From: Aquimarina sp. AU58
GTDB taxonomy: Bacteria > Bacteroidota > Bacteroidia > Flavobacteriales > Flavobacteriaceae
Direction: 5' to 3'
NCBI RefSeq assembly: GCF_900312745.1
Contig: NZ_OMPD01000014.1
Coordinates: 2,418,001 to 2,482,000 of the forward strand
Length of the DNA: 64,000 bases
The position numbers and the translations under genes were made by a program. The notes below the pieces were generated by a model. That model did no database searches. It was not told the origin of the DNA and saw nothing but the letters and a program-made list of their open reading frames with translations. Position 1 is the stretch's first letter. Every line of letters begins with the position of its first letter. Below, in pieces: positions 1 through 7,052 of the stretch.

Positions 1-399
1 AAATTTCAACATTTCCGTAGACTGTTGAATAATGGGGATGTTGATCAATTTATGGAAGAAAATAAAAAGAATTTTGAAGAGTTTGTTATTGCCAATTATT
101 ATCAAAAAGGATGGTCTGAATACAACGAAAACATTAGAGAAACCATTGGTAATCAGAAAGGTAAAATGTTGCCGCTAGAAAATTATACTATGAAAATTTA
201 TGGTAATGGCAAATTGGTAACTTTAGAAAGAAACGATATTAATAAAATCTTTTTTGGTAGAAGTGCTTTAATGGCAATATGGGAAGAGAAAAATAAGCTT
301 TATGATGATTATATTCTTTTATATATGCCTAAAGATAAAAATACCTTAGAACCTATTAGAGCAATAATTGATTATGATATTTATGATACTTCAAAATAA
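1..399 (+). CDS. C-terminal end of an unrecognised protein (5' partial)
   Basis: The reading frame is open from the first base of the window to a TAA at 397-399, so the true start lies outside. About 132 residues are visible. They are rich in Lys, Glu, Asn and aromatic residues, with no signal peptide, membrane segment or motif I recognise. The TTG at position 25 could serve as a start, but the frame continues upstream without a stop, so a partial gene is more likely. The next gene starts 17 bases before its end, which suggests co-transcription. In position it belongs to the accessory stretch beside the T6SS genes and could be the tail of an effector or an immunity protein, but nothing in the sequence shows that. 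Confidence 0.55.
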   Translation, partial: KFQHFRRLLNNGDVDQFMEENKKNFEEFVIANYYQKGWSEYNENIRETIGNQKGKMLPLENYTMKIYGNGKLVTLERNDINKIFFGRSALMAIWEEKNKLYDDYILLYMPKDKNTLEPIRAIIDYDIYDTSK

Positions 400-1456
400 T
401 AATTGCACTTTACAAAAATGTGATTTTGTAAAGTCTATTATCTTATTGATCTATATGTTTTTATTGACATGCAAATTGTATGGTCAGATAGATAATACTA
501 ATGGCCCAGAGCAATGTGATTGCTCTTATAAAAACCTAATTGGGAACATAAATGATTTTACAATAATAAAATATGATCCAATTGTAGATGCAGAAAGTAA
601 ACAAATAAAAAAAGGAGAGGAAATTGGTAAAGAATTTACATGGATCTATGATAGTAATAATAAATTAGTAAAAAGAATACTCTATGCTAATAGTGATTCC
701 CCAGTATCTGAAACAATAATAAAATATAACAAAGATGGTCTTAAAGAAAGATCTATAAGTTATGAAAACAATGATACAATAATTAACAAAATTTTTTATA
801 ATAAATATAAGAAAGAAACATCATGGAAAACATTAAAGAATAATGTTTTGATGTCTAAGATTGAGAATATATACCTCAATGATTCTATTCTTAAAAGTAA
901 TAGTACTATATTCTATGATAAAGATGTAGTAGACCTTATGATTATAGAAAAGTTTGAATATTTTAATCAAGGAGACTCAATTATTAAGAAAACATTTCGA
1001 GATAATGTACTATCAGAAAAGAATATCACTTCAACAAAAGATAAAAAAAAAGAAACTTATCTTATTGATAAAAATGATGAATTAAGTATGTACATTTCTG
1101 AAACATACAACCAATTGGGATTAGTGAAACATAAATACATTTTCAATGGACTCTCAGAGTCCTACGAAACTTTTACTTACGACTTAAATAATAATTTGAT
1201 AGAAATTAGAAAAACTGATAAAAATAATATTTTAAAAGAATTAAGAATATTTACTTACGATAAGCAAGGAAGTTTTGTTAGTGATACTTGGAAGTCATAC
1301 TCAGATGGTGAGGTTTTTAATAGTAGTAAAACTAAAATAGTTTATGAGTATGATGAAAGAGGTAATTGGATAAATTGCATTAAGTTTTTAGATTTTTATA
1401 ATGAAATGAAAACACCCTATACCTATAGTTCTCGAGAAATAAACTATAGGAATTAA
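383..1456 (+). CDS. Secreted protein with YD/Rhs-like short repeats, unknown function
   Basis: This 357-aa product has an N-terminal hydrophobic stretch (roughly residues 15-31, IILLIYMFLL) ending in YGQ, consistent with a signal peptide. The mature part consists of short beta-type units of the form 'Y-(N/D)-x-x-G-L-x-x-x-x-x-Y-x-x-x-D', for example near residues 110-125, 235-250 and 320-330. These resemble the YD repeats of Rhs proteins and of many small Bacteroidetes secreted proteins. An ATG at 368 is in frame, but 383 gives a more normal signal peptide. It overlaps the preceding gene by 17 bases. No toxin or catalytic domain is visible. A free-standing YD-repeat protein in a T6SS-adjacent island could be a remnant or partner of an Rhs effector, but that is inference. 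Confidence 0.6.
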   Translation: MILQNNNCTLQKCDFVKSIILLIYMFLLTCKLYGQIDNTNGPEQCDCSYKNLIGNINDFTIIKYDPIVDAESKQIKKGEEIGKEFTWIYDSNNKLVKRILYANSDSPVSETIIKYNKDGLKERSISYENNDTIINKIFYNKYKKETSWKTLKNNVLMSKIENIYLNDSILKSNSTIFYDKDVVDLMIIEKFEYFNQGDSIIKKTFRDNVLSEKNITSTKDKKKETYLIDKNDELSMYISETYNQLGLVKHKYIFNGLSESYETFTYDLNNNLIEIRKTDKNNILKELRIFTYDKQGSFVSDTWKSYSDGEVFNSSKTKIVYEYDERGNWINCIKFLDFYNEMKTPYTYSSREINYRN

Positions 1457-1592
1457 AAGAGTTTGGCTAGTATTATTTATCTAAGTACATGACAAAAAAT
1501 AATGAATGCGTGCTTAATTAATTGATTGTTAGTTGTTAATGTGAGAGTGTTTTTTATTAAATACTTAAAATAAGAATATATAGATAATCACT

Positions 1593-2021
1593 ATGTCTAA
1601 TTCAAGTATGGGATGTCTTTCTTATGGGTTAATATTTTTTTTAGTGTTATTAGGAGGGTATTTAACCTATTTAGGAAGTAACACAATTATAAAAGGAATT
1701 TATTATGAGATTTACGGTATAGAAACTAGAGGAAAGATTATAGAATATATAGAAATTTGGGATGAGGATGAAAATACTTATTATTATCAGCCGATTATTA
1801 TGTATTCAGACATAAAGAATATCTCATATACTATTCAATCAAAATCATCAAGTAATTTAAAATCAATCAGTACTACCCGAAGAATTTTGTATTTAGAAAA
1901 AAATCCCAAAGATGGGATTGAGGCAGGGTTTCTATACATGTGGGTTTTCCCTGTAATTCAATTGTTTTTTGGGATGGTATGCCTTGGAGTTCTGTATACT
2001 ATTAGTAAACAAATAAAATAA
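1593..2021 (+). CDS. Small two-TM membrane protein, DUF3592-like
   Basis: The 142-aa protein has a hydrophobic segment near residues 9-30 and a second near 112-138. They flank a soluble beta-rich portion with 'GKIIEY', 'YYYQPIIMY' and 'YLEKNPKDG'. That order (G-x-I, then Y-x-P-x-V/I-x-Y, then a Y/NP motif between two helices) is the pattern of DUF3592 membrane proteins, whose function is not established. It stands alone 136 bases after the previous gene and is followed by a degraded coding fragment. In toxin-rich islands such small membrane proteins sometimes act as immunity proteins; nothing here proves that role. Confidence 0.6.
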   Translation: MSNSSMGCLSYGLIFFLVLLGGYLTYLGSNTIIKGIYYEIYGIETRGKIIEYIEIWDEDENTYYYQPIIMYSDIKNISYTIQSKSSSNLKSISTTRRILYLEKNPKDGIEAGFLYMWVFPVIQLFFGMVCLGVLYTISKQIK

Positions 2022-2038
2022 TAGTGTAAAAAGCTTGA

Positions 2039-2245
2039 TGTGTATTAGCATTAGGGAGTAAATTTAAGCCTTGGGGACTCATTATTGATGCTTTAGATAT
2101 TGCATCATTTGCTGCAAACTTATTTTTAGGAGCTAAAATACGAGTTAAAAGTCTAAGTACTGGGTTATATATTAGTAGTTTAAAACAAAACAAAGCAGTG
2201 AGCATCGCCCCTTTACGCCACCTTAAAAACCCAGAAATATGGTAG
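2039..2245 (+). pseudogene. Remnant of a protein C-terminus, possibly a T6SS-linked gene end
   Basis: Between a TGA at 2036 and a TAG at 2243-2245 there is an open frame of 68 residues with normal, protein-like composition but no ATG or GTG start. It reads VLALGSKFKPWG, then a hydrophobic helix (about IIDALDIASFAANLFLG), then a basic tail ending in NPEIW. The stop overlaps the start of the next gene (ATGGTAG), the arrangement expected of a translationally coupled upstream partner. I read it as the surviving 3' end of a deleted gene. From the neighbourhood it may have been an effector or adaptor whose partner is the 252-aa protein that follows. A comparison with intact relatives would decide. 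Confidence 0.4.
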
Positions 2246-2997
2246 ATTTTAAAAGAGAAATTACCCATACGGGATATAAGTTCGAAAAACAACTCAAAAA
2301 ATACTATCATCGGGTAGAAAAACAAATATTTAAGTTACCTCATGGAATGGATAAACTTAGTAAAAGGGAGGAAGAAAAATACCGATATACCACTGATCAA
2401 TTTATTATGTTTCATACCAAAGGTTCTATAACTCCTCTTTTAGGTGGAGGTATATCTCTAATATTAGCTTTAATTTTTGTGGATAGTTTTTTTTCAGGAG
2501 AAAAGTTAGAATGGTTTGAATTATTTATCTTTAGTTTATCCTGCATTTTAACATTTTTTTTTGCCATATATTATTTTACTAAACCTAAAAAAGAACAGAT
2601 ACTAAATCGAAGGGATGGGTTAATTACTATGACAGGGTTTTATTGGCAAAAAAACATTACCATGCCTTTTAAAGATTGTTTATTTGCGTATACTACAGGG
2701 GGGGGAGATGGTACAGGAGCTTTTATGTTACAAGCCATTCGACCTACCAAAAGTCGACTAAATTCATATGACGATTTTATGATCTCAGCCGATTGTTATG
2801 ATTCTATGTCCTTAATCTGTTGGTATATGGACAAAAATAGGCCTTTACCTCCAGGAGATGCATTTGATGAGTTTCGCCAACAAGATTATGAGCGCCGTAA
2901 GGCAGAGGGGTTCCCACGCCCTTTATATCCAGGTATTGCTACACCAGAAGCAACAAAAGAACAACAAAAAGAACGAATGGCTATTGGTGGTTGGTAG
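2239..2997 (+). CDS. Two-TM membrane protein of T6SS-adjacent island, unknown function
   Basis: The product is 252 aa. Residues 1-60 are charged (KREEEKYRYTTDQ), followed by two adjacent hydrophobic segments at about 68-85 and 93-113. A long soluble C-terminal domain follows, containing MTGFYWQKNITMPF, a glycine-rich TTGGGDGTG, and a conserved-looking tail rich in Pro and charged residues (RPLPPGDAFDEFRQQD). No catalytic motif is evident. The start is fixed by overlap with the TAG that ends the upstream remnant. Both the overlap and its placement next to T6SS genes suggest that it once formed a pair with the lost upstream protein. I do not recognise the family with certainty and assign no function. 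Confidence 0.6.
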   Translation: MVDFKREITHTGYKFEKQLKKYYHRVEKQIFKLPHGMDKLSKREEEKYRYTTDQFIMFHTKGSITPLLGGGISLILALIFVDSFFSGEKLEWFELFIFSLSCILTFFFAIYYFTKPKKEQILNRRDGLITMTGFYWQKNITMPFKDCLFAYTTGGGDGTGAFMLQAIRPTKSRLNSYDDFMISADCYDSMSLICWYMDKNRPLPPGDAFDEFRQQDYERRKAEGFPRPLYPGIATPEATKEQQKERMAIGGW

Positions 2998-3065
2998 ATG
3001 TTAAATGACTTTTTTCTATTGAAATAGGTTTTTTCAATGGGTTAAAACTAAGTGCAAATCTAATA

Positions 3066-3605
3066 TCATTGATTCAATAATGTTATGGGAATTGTATATG
3101 CACTCAATATAGGTTGACTATTCTCATCCAATGCAGGAGCAATTGTCTTAATATTATTAATAATTAATTTTAGATCATAAGACAACGTCATATCTTGAGA
3201 TTTTACATCTATATTTTTGATAATTCCATCAACGTCAATTACAAAATTCAAAAAAATCTTAATTCTTTGATGTTCAACTAATGATTTATACTTTTTTAAC
3301 TCAAGTTTATCTACAATACTTTTCTGAATAGTATTATTCATACAGTTTCTTAAGTAACTACTATCTTTTCTTTCCTGACAATCTTCTAAAACGGGATATT
3401 CTGAAATAATGATATTTTTAAGATACCCATCATCAACTTTAACTTGTTTAAAAATAGAATCAACCTTTTGTTTGGCAACAATATTTTGTTGTGTATTCCC
3501 TTCTATTGGTAAAAAAATGACTTTTTCATTTTGAGTCTTCAGTACTTGAAACTTTATCCCTTGGATAAGTCCAAATGTTATTTTTTCCTCAAAATCAACA
3601 GGCAT
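3066..3605 (-). CDS. TonB C-terminal-like protein (3' part of a probably broken gene)
   Basis: The 179-aa product from the only ATG in this frame ends in a segment that fits the TonB C-terminal domain found in many Bacteroidetes periplasmic proteins. It has a 'YPVLEDC' lead-in, a Cys-containing helix, then 'IKIFLNFVIDVDGIIKNIDV', a helix with 'INNIKTIAPALD', and a terminal 'AYTIPITLL' strand. In full-length relatives this domain contacts TonB-dependent receptors or serves as a stand-alone envelope domain. No signal peptide or membrane anchor is present on this piece. The same frame stays open upstream to about 3872 with coding-like composition, so this ORF is probably the end of a longer protein. 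Confidence 0.5.
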   Translation of the reverse strand: MPVDFEEKITFGLIQGIKFQVLKTQNEKVIFLPIEGNTQQNIVAKQKVDSIFKQVKVDDGYLKNIIISEYPVLEDCQERKDSSYLRNCMNNTIQKSIVDKLELKKYKSLVEHQRIKIFLNFVIDVDGIIKNIDVKSQDMTLSYDLKLIINNIKTIAPALDENSQPILSAYTIPITLLNQ

Positions 3606-4099
3606 AATGGTTAATAACTGTTTCTTTTCTAAAGAAATTAAATTTTCTCCTTTTATTATACGCCAAATAGAATTCTCGAGATCTTTAATATTTCTTTTAA
3701 TTTCTTGATTTTCGCCATCATAAATAAACGAAAAACGACCATTTCCTTTAAAATGTAGAATAGTTTTAGCTAACTCCTCAAATATTTTTTTTTCTCTTTT
3801 ATCAGTGAATGTATGGTTTAGAAATAGAAACCATTTCTGTAGATTAAGCTTGTATTTCTTTACAACGGGTAGTTATTTCTGTAGAAGACAAGGTTTTGAA
3901 GATAATTTTTTATTGACAGTTTTATCTCATTATCAGAACAGGATATCTTGTTGTATTGTGGAGGGGAAAAAAGAAGTATATAGCATACAAAATCAATGAT
4001 ATTCAGAAACCAAAATAATTCATCCCTAATTATACGGTATTCATCACAAAATCCAAATAATGCTGTATCTCCAATAAGGATTGTATCTATTTTTATCAT
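3606..4099 (-). pseudogene. Upstream, out-of-frame portion of the TonB-C-like gene
   Basis: A minus-strand ORF from ATG at 4099 ends at a TAA at 3860-3862 after 79 codons. The frame of the downstream TonB-C-like gene opens just before it (stop at 3873-3875, then open to 3066). The two frames overlap by only about 10 bases, as expected if a single-base indel near 3863-3872 split one gene of about 340 codons. The downstream frame has no ATG until 3605. I see no other convincing gene in 3606-4256; 4100-4256 is AT-rich and appears non-coding. Programmed frameshifting is unlikely because no slippery run is visible at the junction. Sequencing error or true decay cannot be told apart here. Confidence 0.35.
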
Positions 4100-4256
4100 G
4101 ATAAAAAATAAGAGTTAAATCATCAGAAAAAATAATAGTTTGATTATGTCCTGATTTCTTGAAAATCAAATAATCAGGATATTTTATTTTTTATGATGAT
4201 TAAGTTTACTCACTCAAAACTGAATAAAGAAATAGAAATCTAATAAAAAGTATAAA

Positions 4257-5090
4257 ATGATAGAAGAGCTAGCGGTGGTTTCAGAAATTGATAATATAAT
4301 GTTCAATGATAGGTTTGGTCATTCATGTATCGTTTATAATGATTCTTTATGGATTATAGGTGGTATATCTATGAATGATGACCATGGTGATGTAGTATGT
4401 AGTAAAGATGGTAGACGATGGGAGTCTGTAGTAGAAAAAGCGCCTTTTGGGGATATACACGATCACTCATGTGTTGTATTCAATAATAAAATTTTACTTA
4501 TAGGGGGATGTGGTGATGATTTTTGTAATTCTGTATGGTATAGTGATAACGGAAAAGACTGGAAAATTCTTAATGATAGCCCTGGGTTTTCAAAAAGAGG
4601 GCATCATACGGTAACTTTTTTTCGGGATAAGCTATGGATAATAGGCGGGCAGGATAAGAATAAAATACAAGATGATATTTGGGTGAGCAGTGATGGAATA
4701 CATTGGGAAGAAGTAACCAATAAAGCCGTTTTTGGAGCCAGAAGAGGGCATGCAACTGTTGTGTATGATGATAAAATTTGGATTATAGGGGGATACAATG
4801 GTCTTTTGCTGAATAGTATATGGTCTAGTGAGGATGGGATAAACTGGAAGCTGGAAATTGAAAACCCAGCGTTTGCAAAACGGAGAAGTCATTCATCTAC
4901 CATTTTTGATGATAAATTATGGGTCATTGGTGGAACAAAAAACAATAATTTTGAGTATCTGAATGATTTTTGGTGTTCAACCAATGGGATAGATTGGGTG
5001 CATTTGGATGACTCAAAACTCTATGCCAAAAGAACAAACCATACATCGACTGTGTTTGATAATAAAATTCATGTTATAGGAGGGTGCTGA
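4257..5090 (+). CDS. Kelch-repeat beta-propeller protein
   Basis: The 277-aa protein consists almost wholly of about 50-residue repeats with the kelch pattern: an Arg/Lys-(G/S)-H motif, 'V-x-x-D-x-L-W-I-I-G-G', then 'x-x-N-x-(I/V)-W-x-S-x-D-G-x-x-W'. Six 'H...IGG' units can be counted (starting near residues 21, 70, 117, 164, 212 and 258). The protein stops directly after the sixth IGG, so the last blade must be completed by the short N-terminus or is truncated. There is no signal peptide, which is unusual because most Bacteroidetes kelch proteins are exported. Kelch propellers are generally protein- or glycan-binding; no enzyme residues are apparent. It converges on tssC with a shared terminator between them. 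Confidence 0.75.
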   Translation: MIEELAVVSEIDNIMFNDRFGHSCIVYNDSLWIIGGISMNDDHGDVVCSKDGRRWESVVEKAPFGDIHDHSCVVFNNKILLIGGCGDDFCNSVWYSDNGKDWKILNDSPGFSKRGHHTVTFFRDKLWIIGGQDKNKIQDDIWVSSDGIHWEEVTNKAVFGARRGHATVVYDDKIWIIGGYNGLLLNSIWSSEDGINWKLEIENPAFAKRRSHSSTIFDDKLWVIGGTKNNNFEYLNDFWCSTNGIDWVHLDDSKLYAKRTNHTSTVFDNKIHVIGGC

Positions 5091-5121
5091 CATAATGATT
5101 CGTTTTTTAAACAAGAAAATG

Positions 5122-5154
5122 AAAAAAGACTGCTTGTTGTTGGCAGTCTTTTTT
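5122..5154. terminator. Bidirectional rho-independent terminator
   Basis: A perfect 12-bp stem, AAAAAAGACTGC / GCAGTCTTTTTT, surrounds a 9-base loop (TTGTTGTTG). It lies between two convergent genes (the kelch gene ending at 5090 and tssC ending at 5177). The A-run on one side and T-run on the other let it work for both strands. Confidence 0.85.
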
Positions 5155-5176
5155 CTTACTAAAAGTAGTTAGTAGT

Positions 5177-6532
5177 TTATTGTTGTTCATATTCAGAATT
5201 CCATTCTGACCCATCATCTCCTTTTTGCCCATCCATTTTTATCATAAAATTCTTGGCAGGAAAATATGGTCTCATATGTATATCCAGATGTATTTGATCT
5301 TTTTGTAAAGGATCCTGCTCAAAACGTTTGATAGAAAAGTCTTCTATAAGCTTATCTGGTCCAGTAATCCCATCAAGAAATTTTACAATTTGACCCATGA
5401 GTTCTTTACGTGTTCTGGCATTAAAGTTCTCAAAAGCTCTTCTGTTTAGGAAATCCATTAATACTTTGGTAACATAATCAAATACACGAACAACAGAATA
5501 GGTTTGTAATCCAAGATTATCTCCATTAAATAAAGTTTTGGCAGAAAATGCCATTACTTTTCCATATTCATTTACCATAGGTACCAGACCTAATTTTTCT
5601 AGTTGAGCAATTTCTCCTTTTTTAAGATCAAAACGCACACCATCTACCTCATTCATTCCACCAAACTTTTTACCAGCGGTAACTTGAGACATTAGTGTTT
5701 TGTATATTTTACCTCCTAGAGCACTAGACGGTGGCACAAATAAATCTTCATCTTCACCTACTTCATCGTGTTTGCCTCTACCAACAAGCCAATTACATGC
5801 CATGATAATATTAGAACGATATTTGTCTCCTCCTGTAAGATTAGCAGCTTCAAACAGTTCCATAACATCATCAGGTTCATCAAGATGTTCAAAATCAGTA
5901 ACCATCATTACTTTGTTTTCATGGGCAATTTTTGCCCATTTCTCTATAACTTTATTAGAACCTAAGTACCCAGGAACAATTAAAAGCCCATAATTGTCTC
6001 TTAGATCTAAACGATCATAGCCTTGAACCAATTCTTCTTGTACAGCATCAATAAACCTTGTGTTATCAAGATCTTTAAGTTGTTCTAGTTCTGCATTCAG
6101 GATATTTATATTTTTTACTTTTTGAGACTCTGTGTTTTTAAAGAATAATGCTACAGATCTATAGGATTGTTCGAGCTCTCTGGTTTGTTCTAAAGCAGTG
6201 CCTAGATTTTTTTTAAGGGACTCTGCTGCTACCTCAGATTTTTTTTCTGATTCTCCAACCATTTCTGATAAATCATCAGAAGATGAGAGTATTTCATTCC
6301 ATATTTCGAGTGTCTTCTCTAATTTTTGCCTTTCTAGTTTTTTTGAAGATTCTGTAAGAAATATTTTTTTTCTTGCTTTACGATCAGGATTCATGTTTTG
6401 CACATCATCAATACATGCTTCCAATAGGTCAAACCCGCCGTATTTTATAAGCTTTTCTTCGTTTATTTTAAGCTCCTGAGCTGGATTCTCTATTTTAACA
6501 TTTTTATCTGCTTTCTTTCCTAATAATGCCAT
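5177..6532 (-). CDS. tssC: T6SS contractile sheath large subunit TssC
   Basis: The 451-aa protein matches the size and layout of TssC (VipB/EvpB), the large subunit of the T6SS sheath. The N-terminal ~120 residues are charged and helical and would lie near TssB. The central part contains the family's 'YGLLIVPGYLGSNKVIEKWAKIAHENKVMMVTDF'-type core and the C-terminus has 'PYFPAKNFMIKMDG'. It acts in the cytoplasm, polymerising with TssB around the Hcp tube and contracting to eject effectors. It follows tssB by 11 bases, as usual for sheath pairs. The sequence resembles the divergent Bacteroidetes subtype (T6SS-iii) rather than proteobacterial TssC. Other core genes (tssD, E, F, G, K, N-R) are not in this window. 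Confidence 0.88.
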   Translation of the reverse strand: MALLGKKADKNVKIENPAQELKINEEKLIKYGGFDLLEACIDDVQNMNPDRKARKKIFLTESSKKLERQKLEKTLEIWNEILSSSDDLSEMVGESEKKSEVAAESLKKNLGTALEQTRELEQSYRSVALFFKNTESQKVKNINILNAELEQLKDLDNTRFIDAVQEELVQGYDRLDLRDNYGLLIVPGYLGSNKVIEKWAKIAHENKVMMVTDFEHLDEPDDVMELFEAANLTGGDKYRSNIIMACNWLVGRGKHDEVGEDEDLFVPPSSALGGKIYKTLMSQVTAGKKFGGMNEVDGVRFDLKKGEIAQLEKLGLVPMVNEYGKVMAFSAKTLFNGDNLGLQTYSVVRVFDYVTKVLMDFLNRRAFENFNARTRKELMGQIVKFLDGITGPDKLIEDFSIKRFEQDPLQKDQIHLDIHMRPYFPAKNFMIKMDGQKGDDGSEWNSEYEQQ

Positions 6533-6543
6533 GTATTTTTTTT

Positions 6544-6990
6544 TTAGCCTTGTTGTAGTTCTGCGATTAATGATTGAATAGATTTTAAAAGAGCTTCTTT
6601 AGCTTCAGGATCTGCCAATGCACTTTTTAAGATTTTATTGGATTTCAGTTGTTTGATTATTTTAAGATATTGATCTTTTTCTGTATCTAAATCATTTAAA
6701 TATTTACTTTGATCAATAATTCCTTTTTTACCAAAATTTCCTAAATGGCTAAATTTCAGTGTTTCTTTTGTCTCTATTCCTTCAGCATCTTCGAATTCGA
6801 CTTCTATTTCAGGGTTGTAATTTTCAAAAACATCATCAATCGATTTTAGCCCAGTTACTATCTGAGGTTTTAAAGATTGGTCTTGTGTTAATTTTTGAAT
6901 GAGCAATGTTTTATTCTGCCCAATTTCGAGAATCGCTTCATTAGCGTCAGTTTTTACTTCTGTTCCTCCTAATCCGTATGTATTGTCCAT
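6544..6990 (-). CDS. tssB: T6SS contractile sheath small subunit TssB
   Basis: The 148-aa protein lies immediately upstream of tssC. Its middle part, with 'TGLKSIDDVFENYNPEIEVEFED' and 'LKFSHLGNFGKKGIIDQSKYL', corresponds to the TssB (VipA) strand and helix that interlock with TssC, and the lysine-rich C-terminal helix is also typical. It forms heterodimers with TssC that build the contractile sheath. The gene sits 62 bases downstream of clpV. The 62-base gap contains no terminator, so clpV-tssB-tssC is probably one transcript. Confidence 0.85.
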   Translation of the reverse strand: MDNTYGLGGTEVKTDANEAILEIGQNKTLLIQKLTQDQSLKPQIVTGLKSIDDVFENYNPEIEVEFEDAEGIETKETLKFSHLGNFGKKGIIDQSKYLNDLDTEKDQYLKIIKQLKSNKILKSALADPEAKEALLKSIQSLIAELQQG

Positions 6991-7052
6991 GTAAATACGT
7001 ATTTATGTTTGATAAATTATAAATATACTAAATTTTGTCACAGGTTATAGAA

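Noticed and set aside
3805..3999. 64-codon plus-strand ORF
   Set aside because: Lies opposite the broken minus-strand gene, has no recognisable features and an atypical composition.
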